DNA of 64,000 bases, from NCBI GenBank assembly GCA_031550085.1, contig JAVBOY010000007.1, positions 1 through 64,000 on the forward strand, given 5' to 3'. The translations under genes and the position numbers were made by a program. Shown here piece by piece: positions 38,215-45,555 of the stretch; positions within the stretch are counted from its first letter, which is position 1, and every line of letters begins with the position of its first letter. Below the pieces are notes generated by a model. That model did no database searches. It saw only the letters and a list, made by a program, of their open reading frames with translations, and was not told the DNA's origin. Source of the DNA: UBA4417 sp031550085. GTDB taxonomy: Bacteria > Bacteroidota > Bacteroidia > Bacteroidales > UBA4417.

Positions 38215-38670
38215 TTAAGGAATAAAAAAATAGGTGGTATCAAGCTTCAGCGTATCGGAAGCGTTTGTCACCTGCTCCAGCGAAACATCAAATGTTGGAT
38301 TTTCGGCGTACCACCAAATATGGGGAGGAGGGGGAGGAGGGGAAGGTTCAGACACATAGACCACATAGCGCACTATTTTCGTTTTGTTGTGTTTTTTTAC
38401 AAAACGCAGTCGATATTTTCCGTTTGCATCGGTTTCGACCGTTTCCGTTACCGAAGGCCCGCTGCCCCAGGGGAACCACCCATCCCCTCCGTCAAAGGCT
38501 TTTATTCTAACAGCATGGTTTGCTATCGGGCGCAAGCCGGCAGAATCTCTAAAAAACACATAGCCTTCGCCCCGGGTTTTGTGGTAGGTTACATCGTCCC
38601 CTTTTTTGCAGGTAGCAAATAGCAAAGGCAGCGCCAACAGCCAAAATGGGAGAATTTTTCGTCTTTTCAT
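38215..38670 (-). CDS. Small lipoprotein, tandem family member
   Basis: A 151-aa paralog, first gene of the array. Signal LPFWLLALPLLFATC, then KKGDD; shared motifs GEGYVFFRDSAGLRP, GDGWFPWGSGPSVTET, TDANGKYRLRFVKK, PPPPPP-HIWWYAEN, LEQVTNASDTLKL and DTTYFFIP. The start at 38670 is supported by paralog alignment and by the -7 box TATCTTTG at 38692-38699. The coding strand of the proline segment is C-rich but broken up, unlike the pure runs of the 36264 gene. Confidence 0.8.
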   Translation of the reverse strand: MKRRKILPFWLLALPLLFATCKKGDDVTYHKTRGEGYVFFRDSAGLRPIANHAVRIKAFDGGDGWFPWGSGPSVTETVETDANGKYRLRFVKKHNKTKIVRYVVYVSEPSPPPPPPHIWWYAENPTFDVSLEQVTNASDTLKLDTTYFFIP

Positions 38671-38948
38671 GGTTGATTGTTTTGTTTGCAGCAAAGATAA
38701 AAATAAAATCGAATATTCTGCGAATAAAATCGAATACTGTATTTTTTGGCGCTTGCCATCCCCTTTCGCTTCAAAGTAGTTATGATTTAGCGTAGCCTTT
38801 TCAAGCTGCCAAACGGGAGCGCCCGGCCGTAAGGGATGTAGTCGTTTCCCGGCTATGGCTATGCGGTAGGACAATCCGCTCCTTTAGAGGGTGTAAATAC
38901 GGAAAACACACCTAAAACGGCCGATCAAAAAAAAGAAAGGATTTGTTT

Positions 38949-39629
38949 TCAGCGTAAAGGAGAATCAAAAACTTTTCCGCCTTCACATTTTAACGTCCGG
39001 GCCGGAAATCGCTGAATCATGTTGTAGTTGTGGGTTGCTATAACGACGGCACGCCCGGTTTGGCTGATGTTGTAGAGCAATTGGACAATTTCTTCGGAAG
39101 TTTCCGGATCCAGGTTTCCGGTCGGCTCGTCGGCCAAAATCAATTCGGGATGGTTTACCAAGGCCCGTGCAATCGAAACGCGCTGCTGCTCCCCTCCCGA
39201 AAGTTCGTGCGGCATTTTAAATCCTTTGGTCAACAGGCCTACGTTATCCAATACTTCATTGATGCGGTAACGCATGGCATTTTTATCTTTCCAGCCGGTG
39301 GCATGCATCACAAAAAGCAAATTGTCGTTCACACTCCGGTCGTTGAGCAACTGGAAATCCTGAAATACAATCCCCAGCTTCCTTCTCAGAAAAGGAATGT
39401 CTTTGGTACGCAATTTCCGCAGATTATATCCGGCGACTTCGCCCTCCCCTTGCGTTAAGGGGACTTCCGCATAAAACGTTTTCAGCAAGGTACTTTTTCC
39501 GGTTCCTGTTTTACCAATCAGATAAACAAATTCGCCCGGGCGGATGGTCAGGGAAACATCGGCCAACACCAGGGCATGTTTTTGGAAGATCGAAATGCTG
39601 TTCGTATGAATAATCGCGTCCGGATTCAT
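38949..39629 (-). CDS. ftsE: Cell division ATP-binding protein FtsE
   Basis: A 226-aa ABC ATPase. Walker A GKTGTGKSTLL (~residues 39-49), Q-loop VFQDFQLL, signature LSGGEQQRVSIARAL, Walker B LILADEPTGNLD and the H-loop IATHNYNMI are all present. The N-terminal LADVSLTIRPGEFVYLIG and YAEVPLTQGEGEVAGYNLRKL resemble FtsE rather than other exporters. It would drive FtsX (16714-17601) in septal wall hydrolysis. A -7 box TACCTTTG is at 39649-39656, 20 bp before the ATG. An unrelated ABC exporter is the less likely alternative. Confidence 0.88.
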   Translation of the reverse strand: MNPDAIIHTNSISIFQKHALVLADVSLTIRPGEFVYLIGKTGTGKSTLLKTFYAEVPLTQGEGEVAGYNLRKLRTKDIPFLRRKLGIVFQDFQLLNDRSVNDNLLFVMHATGWKDKNAMRYRINEVLDNVGLLTKGFKMPHELSGGEQQRVSIARALVNHPELILADEPTGNLDPETSEEIVQLLYNISQTGRAVVIATHNYNMIQRFPARTLKCEGGKVFDSPLR

Positions 39630-39648
39630 CCTCGTAAATTTTTCACAA

Positions 39649-39656
39649 CAAAGGTA
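39649..39656 (-). promoter_or_regulatory. -7 box upstream of ftsE
   Basis: Minus-strand TACCTTTG fits TAnnTTTG; 20 bp before the ftsE ATG at 39629. Confidence 0.5.
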
Positions 39657-39784
39657 ATCAAGTTCTTGAATCTGAAACGGGTTCTTTCTTTAAAAATGAA
39701 TACCCGCCCGGGGGAATCAAAAGCTGTAAAATATAATTTGGCAAAAGTCCCATTCGAATAAGGTATTTTCCGGCAAACCGAAAA

Positions 39785-39820
39785 ACAAAAAAGCGGCTGC
39801 CTAACCCTGCAGCCGCTCTC
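39785..39820 (-). terminator. Terminator of the iorAB operon
   Basis: Minus-strand hairpin GCGGCTGC/GCAGCCGC with an 8-nt loop, followed by TTTTTTG, 27 bp after the iorB stop. Confidence 0.85.
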
Positions 39821-39846
39821 TCACTTACCACCTTGATATGAAAACT

Positions 39847-40431
39847 TTAATTCATATTGGCTTCGGTAAACTTACGCCCGGCATCCAATGCCGCCAGGTT
39901 TACATCCACCATCTCCGGTCCTTTTTTTCCGAAAATAGCGCGCACGGCATCCTGGAATTTTTCGTAATCAATCCCTAAAAAGGGTGATGCCGCGCCCAAA
40001 ATAACCATATTGGCCGATTTAGCCGCGCCCAGGTTTTTGGCAATCTCATCCGCATCAATCGCAATGTAACGGGGCTGTTTCTTGATTTCTTCCATCAAGG
40101 TTTCTTGCTCCGGATAATTCGTGATGTTGATAAAAGGCTTGGTATTTGTAATAATCCAACCTTCGCCCGAAAGCATCGGCAAATAGCGCAAACTTTCCAT
40201 CGGCTCGACGGAGATGATCAAATCGGCTTGCCCGATCGGAATCAAATCGCTGGCGATGTCGTGGCTGGCAATCCGTAAATTACTCGAAACGTCGCCACCG
40301 CGTTGACTCATTCCATGCACTTCGGCTTGTTTCAGGTGCAAACCGTTACTCAATGCGGCCATCCCAATGGTTGCAGCAATGGATAAGATCCCTTGTCCAC
40401 CGACGCCTGCTAAAATTATATCTTTTTTCAT
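39847..40431 (-). CDS. iorB: Indolepyruvate ferredoxin oxidoreductase, beta subunit
   Basis: A 194-aa gamma/beta-type subunit of the 2-oxoacid:ferredoxin oxidoreductase family. IorAB decarboxylates aryl-pyruvates from aromatic amino acids to aryl-acetyl-CoA and reduces ferredoxin. The start GVGGQGILSIAATIG and the motif EVHGMSQRGGDVSSNLRI are diagnostic. It lies 123 bp downstream of iorA on the same strand and is followed by a terminator. Confidence 0.93.
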   Translation of the reverse strand: MKKDIILAGVGGQGILSIAATIGMAALSNGLHLKQAEVHGMSQRGGDVSSNLRIASHDIASDLIPIGQADLIISVEPMESLRYLPMLSGEGWIITNTKPFINITNYPEQETLMEEIKKQPRYIAIDADEIAKNLGAAKSANMVILGAASPFLGIDYEKFQDAVRAIFGKKGPEMVDVNLAALDAGRKFTEANMN

Positions 40432-40554
40432 CTGTTTATTTTTTTATATGAAGGTCAGATGGAAACGCCCAGAAACATTATCACTTGGTATAAGCATGCT
40501 CTTGATGGCTATTTCGGACCTATTTATTTTAAATTTTTACTACCTGATTTACCC

Positions 40555-42186
40555 TTATTGCTGAACAGCTGCTGCTTTTTCTTTTTCCTTGCGGGCTTCC
40601 TTTAAGCGGCGTGCTGCCGTTTGAATGCACTCGCGGCGGGGAACAATCACCGAAACGCCTCTGTAATCCAACTCCCGTTTGATGGCCTCCATATTTTCCT
40701 GATGGTATTTCGGCGAAGGGTTCAGTTCAATAATGTGCTCGGGATCCACGCCTGCTGCTTTGCAAAGTTCCTCGATACGCCCGGAAGCGCCCGATTCTTG
40801 TCCGCCGGTCATGGCAGTGGTTTCGTTATCCAAAATTAAAATCGTAACCGGAGAATTATCCCGGACGCAATCGATCACACCGGTAATGCCGCTGTGTGTA
40901 AACGTACTGTCTCCGATAACGGCTACCGAAGGGAACAATCCGGCATCGGCAGCGCCTTTTGCCATGGTAATGCTGGCGCCCATATCCACGCAGGTATTAA
41001 TGGCTTCCAGCGGAGCCAAAGCGCCCAAGGTGTAGCAACCGATATCGGCAAAGACTCTTCCTTTACTCCAGGTGTTCAAGGCTTCGTTCAAGGCCTGGTA
41101 AGAGAAAATATGCGGGCAGCCCTTGCACAAAGAAGGCGGACGTTGAGCAACCAGCGATGGAATTTCTTTCCCACGGGTGTCTTCTTTTCCCAAAGCCACA
41201 GCCACAATATTCGGGTTTAATTCGCCATCGCGGGGAACGGTTCCGTCCAAACGTCCGTGTATCGGTTTCCCGGTATTCAACGTGCCCCGCATCATTTCTT
41301 CAACCATGGGGTAGCCTTCTTCCAAAATCAAAAGTTCATCACATTCGTTGTAGATCTTTTGAAGCATGGCAATGGGAAGCGGATATTGGGTAATCTTCAG
41401 GACCGGATGCGGAACAACACGGTCCGGATGGTTTTCCATCAGGTAGTTGTAAGCAATCCCCGTGGTGATAATTCCCAATTTTTTATCTGTGGCATTGATG
41501 TATTTATTGAACCCTGCCTGTTCGCTTTGTTCGGTAAAATCAACCTGTTTTTCCAAAAGGTCTCTGTATTGCCTGCGGGCAATAGCTGGAAGCAGAATAA
41601 ATTGTTTCGGATTTTTCGGAAGTTGCAACGGATTTTGCTCGCGTTGGGTTTCCTTGCGTACAACTCCGGCACGCGAATGCGCCAAACGGGTGGTAATACG
41701 CAACATCACCGGAACGCCGAATTTTTCCGACAGGTCAAACCCGTAATGCATCATATCGTAAGCTTCTTGCTGATTGGAAGGTTCTAAAATCGGAATAAAA
41801 GCAAACTTTCCATAAAAACGCGAATCTTGTTCGTTTTGCGAAGAGTGCATCGAAGGGTCGTCGGCCGCAACAACAATCAGGCCGCCGTTGGCGCCCGTAA
41901 TTGCGGAATTGATAAAGGTGTCGGCTGCCACGTTCAAACCCACATGCTTCATGCAAACCATCGCTCGTTTTCCGGCATAGGACATTCCTAACGCGCCTTC
42001 CATGGCGGTCTTCTCATTCACCGACCATCCGGCGCGAATTCCTTTCGATTTCGCTTCTTTCGATGATAAAATATATTCTGTAATTTCTGTTGAGGGAGTG
42101 CCCGGATAGGCATAAACTCCCGATATACCGGCATCAATGGCTGCTTGCGCAATGGCCTCGTCACCGAGTAACATGAGTTTTTGCAT
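40555..42186 (-). CDS. iorA: Indolepyruvate ferredoxin oxidoreductase, alpha subunit
   Basis: A 543-aa catalytic subunit with the pyrimidine-binding half (VYAYPGTPSTEI, GANGGLIVVAADDPSMHSSQ) and the TPP-binding half (LCKGCPHIFSY, GDSTFTHSGITGVIDCV, DNETTAMTGGQ). The C-terminus ends in a charged helix; the two 4Fe-4S clusters (CxxCxxC motifs) found at the end of longer archaeal IorA proteins are absent. Electron transfer must then use a separate ferredoxin, or this is the short form of the family. A -7 box TACTTTTG at 42239-42246 precedes it. Confidence 0.93.
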   Translation of the reverse strand: MQKLMLLGDEAIAQAAIDAGISGVYAYPGTPSTEITEYILSSKEAKSKGIRAGWSVNEKTAMEGALGMSYAGKRAMVCMKHVGLNVAADTFINSAITGANGGLIVVAADDPSMHSSQNEQDSRFYGKFAFIPILEPSNQQEAYDMMHYGFDLSEKFGVPVMLRITTRLAHSRAGVVRKETQREQNPLQLPKNPKQFILLPAIARRQYRDLLEKQVDFTEQSEQAGFNKYINATDKKLGIITTGIAYNYLMENHPDRVVPHPVLKITQYPLPIAMLQKIYNECDELLILEEGYPMVEEMMRGTLNTGKPIHGRLDGTVPRDGELNPNIVAVALGKEDTRGKEIPSLVAQRPPSLCKGCPHIFSYQALNEALNTWSKGRVFADIGCYTLGALAPLEAINTCVDMGASITMAKGAADAGLFPSVAVIGDSTFTHSGITGVIDCVRDNSPVTILILDNETTAMTGGQESGASGRIEELCKAAGVDPEHIIELNPSPKYHQENMEAIKRELDYRGVSVIVPRRECIQTAARRLKEARKEKEKAAAVQQ

Positions 42187-42238
42187 GGTATAATAAATTT
42201 TAGTAAGTTATCAAAAAATTGCTTTGTCGTCTAAGCAA

Positions 42239-42246
42239 CAAAAGTA
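42239..42246 (-). promoter_or_regulatory. -7 box upstream of iorA
   Basis: Minus-strand TACTTTTG, 53 bp before the iorA ATG at 42186. Confidence 0.5.
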
Positions 42247-42415
42247 AAAAACTTCTTGTTCACGGGAAAGCAGATTGATTTTAAATTAAAGAATTTTAAT
42301 AACATGGAGAAAAATATATGTAGCTGGAAATGAAAGTGATTTCTTTTTTTTAGGATTCTTTTTGTGCCGTATCAAGAAACTCAGTTTCTGGTTTCGGCTG
42401 ATTTTAAAAATCAAA

Positions 42416-42423
42416 TACTTTTG
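42416..42423 (+). promoter_or_regulatory. -7 box deciding the acpH start
   Basis: TACTTTTG lies inside the upstream extension of the acpH frame. A transcript from here would exclude the in-frame GTG at 42364 and fits a start at TTG 42451. Confidence 0.45.
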
Positions 42424-42450
42424 CAAAATCAATCAAACCATTTTTTCAAG

Positions 42451-43047
42451 TTGAATTATCTGGCTCATCTTTATCTGGCAGGGACGCAACCCGAAAGCAT
42501 TGTCGGCAATTTTATCGCCGATCATGTGAAAGGGAGCTCCATTGACGCTTTTTCATTCGGAATCAAGCGGGGAATTGCCATGCACCGCGGGGTTGACGCG
42601 TTCACCGATTCGCATCCGTTTTTCCAGCAAAGCGCCGCCCGCCTGCAACCCCGGTACAAGCATTATTCCGGCGTGGTAGTGGATATGTTTTACGACCACT
42701 TTTTGTCGAAAAATTGGCAGGATTACGCTTCTATTGATTTGGACGTATTTCTGGATCAAAAGTTTAAAATCTTAACGAGCTTTTTCGACATCCTTCCACC
42801 GCGTGCAAAACGGATTTTGCCTTATATGATGGAACAAAACTGGCTGGCCTCCTATGCTACCTTTCAAGGCTTAAATCAGGCGTTAACCGGGCTTTCGAGG
42901 CGGACTAAATTCGTATCGAACATGCAATATGCCGTCGACGATTTGAAATTACATTATGCCGGCTTTGAAAGTGAATTCCGTTCGTTTTTCCCTGAATTGG
43001 CCGCCTTTGTAAAAGACCGCTACCATCCCGAGAATATGGGGTTTTAG
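42451..43047 (+). CDS. acpH: Acyl carrier protein phosphodiesterase family (AcpH-like)
   Basis: A 198-aa protein from the TTG at 42451. The N-terminus LNYLAHLYLAG, then GNFIADHVKG, GIAMHRGVDAFTDSHP and GVVVDMFYDHFLSKNW are the family motifs with the metal-binding His/Asp residues. AcpH removes 4'-phosphopantetheine from acyl carrier protein. Homologs start with MNYLAHLYL, which argues for TTG 42451; an upstream GTG at 42364 would add 29 unrelated residues and lies before a -7 box at 42416-42423. Substrate in this organism is not proven. Confidence 0.85.
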   Translation: MNYLAHLYLAGTQPESIVGNFIADHVKGSSIDAFSFGIKRGIAMHRGVDAFTDSHPFFQQSAARLQPRYKHYSGVVVDMFYDHFLSKNWQDYASIDLDVFLDQKFKILTSFFDILPPRAKRILPYMMEQNWLASYATFQGLNQALTGLSRRTKFVSNMQYAVDDLKLHYAGFESEFRSFFPELAAFVKDRYHPENMGF

Positions 43048-43673
43048 AGGGTAAATAAATTGTTTGTTGAATCGTTGAGTTGTTGAACTGTTGAATCGTT
43101 AGGTTGTGAATAGTGAACAGTGAAGGATGAAATGGGGTAAAGGTACAAGGTAAAGGGTAAATGGGGGAAATCGGGGAAGTGGGGGAAACGGGGGAAATGG
43201 TTGTTTTGTGATCTGGCCGAATAGTAAAAAAACAATCTAATAATAGTCTACTTTAATCGCCTAGTGTGAAATGGCTGTTTAATTGTTGAAGTGTTGAATC
43301 GTTGAGTTGTTGAATCGTTTATTATTTGCTAACGTTCATGAGACCGCTTCGCTAAATTCTTCATTCGTAATTTGTAACTTTTAATTCGTAATTCTTTCTG
43401 CCTTCAGCTTTCTCCTTTCTGCATTAATAACTAGGCCTACTCGTTTACTGGTATCTAAAACCCTTTCTGCAATTAAACCTCGTCACCCGTTACCCGTCAA
43501 AAACTCATTCTCAATTTTCATGTCAATTCTCCATTTTCAATTTTTCACTTTTAATTCTTCATTTTTAATTTTTAATTCTTAATAACCATCCTGCCCGATC
43601 GTTGTTACTTTTTAGGGAAGATTTCTTTTTTGTTATCAAAATCATTTTTATTGGGGAATCGTTTACATATAGC
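43048..43673. repeat. Repeat-rich non-coding spacer
   Basis: A 626-bp spacer of low-complexity words (GTTGAATCGTTGAGTTGTTG, CAAGGTAAAGGGTAAATGGG, TTTTTAATTCTTAAT) that recur in the other long spacers of this window. No gene or structured RNA was recognised. Confidence 0.55.
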
Positions 43674-44870
43674 ATGAAGAGAGGGCTGCTTTTTTGGGGA
43701 TTTCTATTTTCATTTCAACTCCTACAGGGACAGGGAATCAATCCGGTCGAGCAGGCAAGTGCGTTTCTAAATAAGCAAACCGACCTGATTGATCTGGCAA
43801 AATCCCTTTTCAAAATAGATGAAAAAAGCGATTCGGCTTTTGCAAAACGGAAAGTCTACATTTCCCTGCTTCCTGCCGCATCCGGAGTTCCCGGCGGAGG
43901 AGCCGCCCTGATTACGTCCATGAACTTCTCCTTTTATATGGGAGATCGTGAAAACACCAACCTTTCAACGATTTGGTTCACGCCTTATACCAACTTTGCG
44001 GGACAATTCGTCATTCCGTTTAAATCGAATATCTGGACGGCTAATAACCAACTTAACCTGGTCGGTGATTTGCGGTATATGAAATACCCGCAATATACCT
44101 GGGGCTTGGGCGGGAACTCGCCGGAAAGCGACAAAACCCTCATCGATTATCAATACATCCGTTTTTACCAGAATATTTTACGGAAAATTTTCACCGGATT
44201 CAACGTGGGTGTGGGGCTCAACATCGATTACCATTACGATATCAAGGTAGAGTCGGACTCCTTACCGGACCGTATCCGAATTCCCTCCTCCTCCACTTCC
44301 TCCGGATTTACGGCGAATTTCTTGTTCGATACGCGGCAAAACAGTACCAACCCGGTTCGCGGTGTATATGCACTGGCCGCGCTGCGTTTCAATACCTTGT
44401 CGATCGCTTCCGACCGGGCGTGGCAAAGTTTGTATCTCGACTTCCGGAAATACATCAATTTTTCAAAAACCAAAAAAAATCAACTGGCATTTTGGGGTTA
44501 TTATTGGAAAATATTGGGCGGCACTCCACCCTATCTGGATTATCCGTCCAATGGTTGGGATCCGGTATCTCAGCGGTCGGCGCGCGGAATCCGGCAAAAC
44601 CGCTTTCGCAGCGACGGATTGATTTATCTGGAAAGTGAATACCGGCTCAGCTTCTCGGAAAATGACTTTATCGGCGGCGTGGCATTTGTCAATGCAACCT
44701 TACCGGAAGATTACAGGGGTTCGGAATACAACTATGTTCATGTTGCCGGAGGCGTGGGGCTTCGGATTAAGTTCAACAAATTCTCGGGCACCAATGTCAC
44801 CCTCGACTATGCCATCAGCAAGCAAAGCCCACGGGGAATTATTTACCTGAATTTAGGGGAAACTTTTTAA
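43674..44870 (+). CDS. Outer membrane beta-barrel, Omp85/surface-antigen type
   Basis: A 398-aa protein with a signal peptide (LLFWGFLFSFQLLQGQ) and a C-terminal beta-barrel: alternating hydrophobic strands with aromatic residues, FLFDTRQNSTNPVRGVYALAAL (the conserved D-x-R-N-x-x-x-P-x-x-G turn of the surface antigen family) and a final strand ending in a terminal Phe. No POTRA domains are present, so it resembles the short PatA/TamA-barrel-like proteins of Bacteroidetes rather than BamA. Localisation: outer membrane. Role unknown. The start at 43674 (MKRGLLFWG) gives the signal peptide. Confidence 0.8.
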   Translation: MKRGLLFWGFLFSFQLLQGQGINPVEQASAFLNKQTDLIDLAKSLFKIDEKSDSAFAKRKVYISLLPAASGVPGGGAALITSMNFSFYMGDRENTNLSTIWFTPYTNFAGQFVIPFKSNIWTANNQLNLVGDLRYMKYPQYTWGLGGNSPESDKTLIDYQYIRFYQNILRKIFTGFNVGVGLNIDYHYDIKVESDSLPDRIRIPSSSTSSGFTANFLFDTRQNSTNPVRGVYALAALRFNTLSIASDRAWQSLYLDFRKYINFSKTKKNQLAFWGYYWKILGGTPPYLDYPSNGWDPVSQRSARGIRQNRFRSDGLIYLESEYRLSFSENDFIGGVAFVNATLPEDYRGSEYNYVHVAGGVGLRIKFNKFSGTNVTLDYAISKQSPRGIIYLNLGETF

Positions 44871-44976
44871 AATATTATTTTTAAGCTATTTACAAAAAAT
44901 AAATTACATAAAAAAATGAAAGAGCGAACCGATCGGAGGGTTTGCTTGTTATGGAAAACAATTCTTACAAAACACC

Positions 44977-44984
44977 TACTTTTG
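44977..44984 (+). promoter_or_regulatory. -7 box upstream of the VOC gene
   Basis: TACTTTTG fits TAnnTTTG; 52 bp before the ATG at 45036. No clear -33 TTTG at the usual spacing. Confidence 0.4.
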
Positions 44985-45035
44985 TAGAAATAAAGCGGTG
45001 CTGTTTTTTTACATCTTATTTAAAAATTTCATTTT

Positions 45036-45458
45036 ATGAAAATTGAAGTTTACCTCACCTTTAACGGAAACTGTGAAGAAGCCTTGAACTTTTATGCCAC
45101 GGCATTGCAAGGGGAAATTACGCATCTGCAACGGTTTGAAGATACGATGCCGGTTGCCGGAAACTGGAAATCGAAAGTGCTTCACTCCAATCTTACGTTG
45201 GCCGACGGCACACAAATCATGGCTTCCGATTCCATGGGAGCCGACCAGCCGGTCGTATCCGGAACCAACTTTTCGATTTCTTTGGATTTCGAAACACCCG
45301 AACACCTGGAAAAGGTATTTCAGGCCCTGGCAAAAGGCGGCACGATTACCATGCCGTTGCAAAACACATTCTGGAATGCCCGTTTTGGCATGTTAACCGA
45401 TCAATACGGCGTCCGCTGGATGTTCAACTGCGCCCTGGATACTCCAAAACCCGAATAA
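45036..45458 (+). CDS. VOC superfamily protein, PhnB-like
   Basis: A 140-aa protein of the glyoxalase/bleomycin-resistance fold. It opens with the PhnB-like pattern VYLTFNGNCEEALNFYATAL, has HSNLTLADGTQIMASD, and closes with FGMLTDQYGVRWMFNC. This subgroup is widespread and mostly uncharacterised; members bind small molecules or metals. It is monocistronic, with a promoter box upstream and a terminator at 45506-45543. Confidence 0.88.
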   Translation: MKIEVYLTFNGNCEEALNFYATALQGEITHLQRFEDTMPVAGNWKSKVLHSNLTLADGTQIMASDSMGADQPVVSGTNFSISLDFETPEHLEKVFQALAKGGTITMPLQNTFWNARFGMLTDQYGVRWMFNCALDTPKPE

Positions 45459-45505
45459 CGCAGGTTATTTTGTCTGGTACAGAATTTGCTTTATTTAATA
45501 AATTT

Positions 45506-45543
45506 AAAGAGCAGCGCGACAAAACAACTCTGCTCTTTTCTTC
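45506..45543 (+). terminator. Terminator after the VOC gene
   Basis: Stem AAAGAGCAG/CTGCTCTTT (9 bp) with a 15-nt loop and a T-rich tail, 48 bp after the VOC stop and 13 bp before the next start. Confidence 0.8.
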
Positions 45544-45555
45544 GTTATAGAACCT

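Larger units (their letters stand above)
37004..38670. repeat. Tandem ~605-bp gene duplication, three copies
   Basis: Starts of corresponding ends at 37004, 37610 and 38215 give periods of 606 and 605 bp. The spacers are also conserved (GTCCCTTCACGGTTTCCTGG before each stop end, and the promoter side). Confidence 0.85.
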
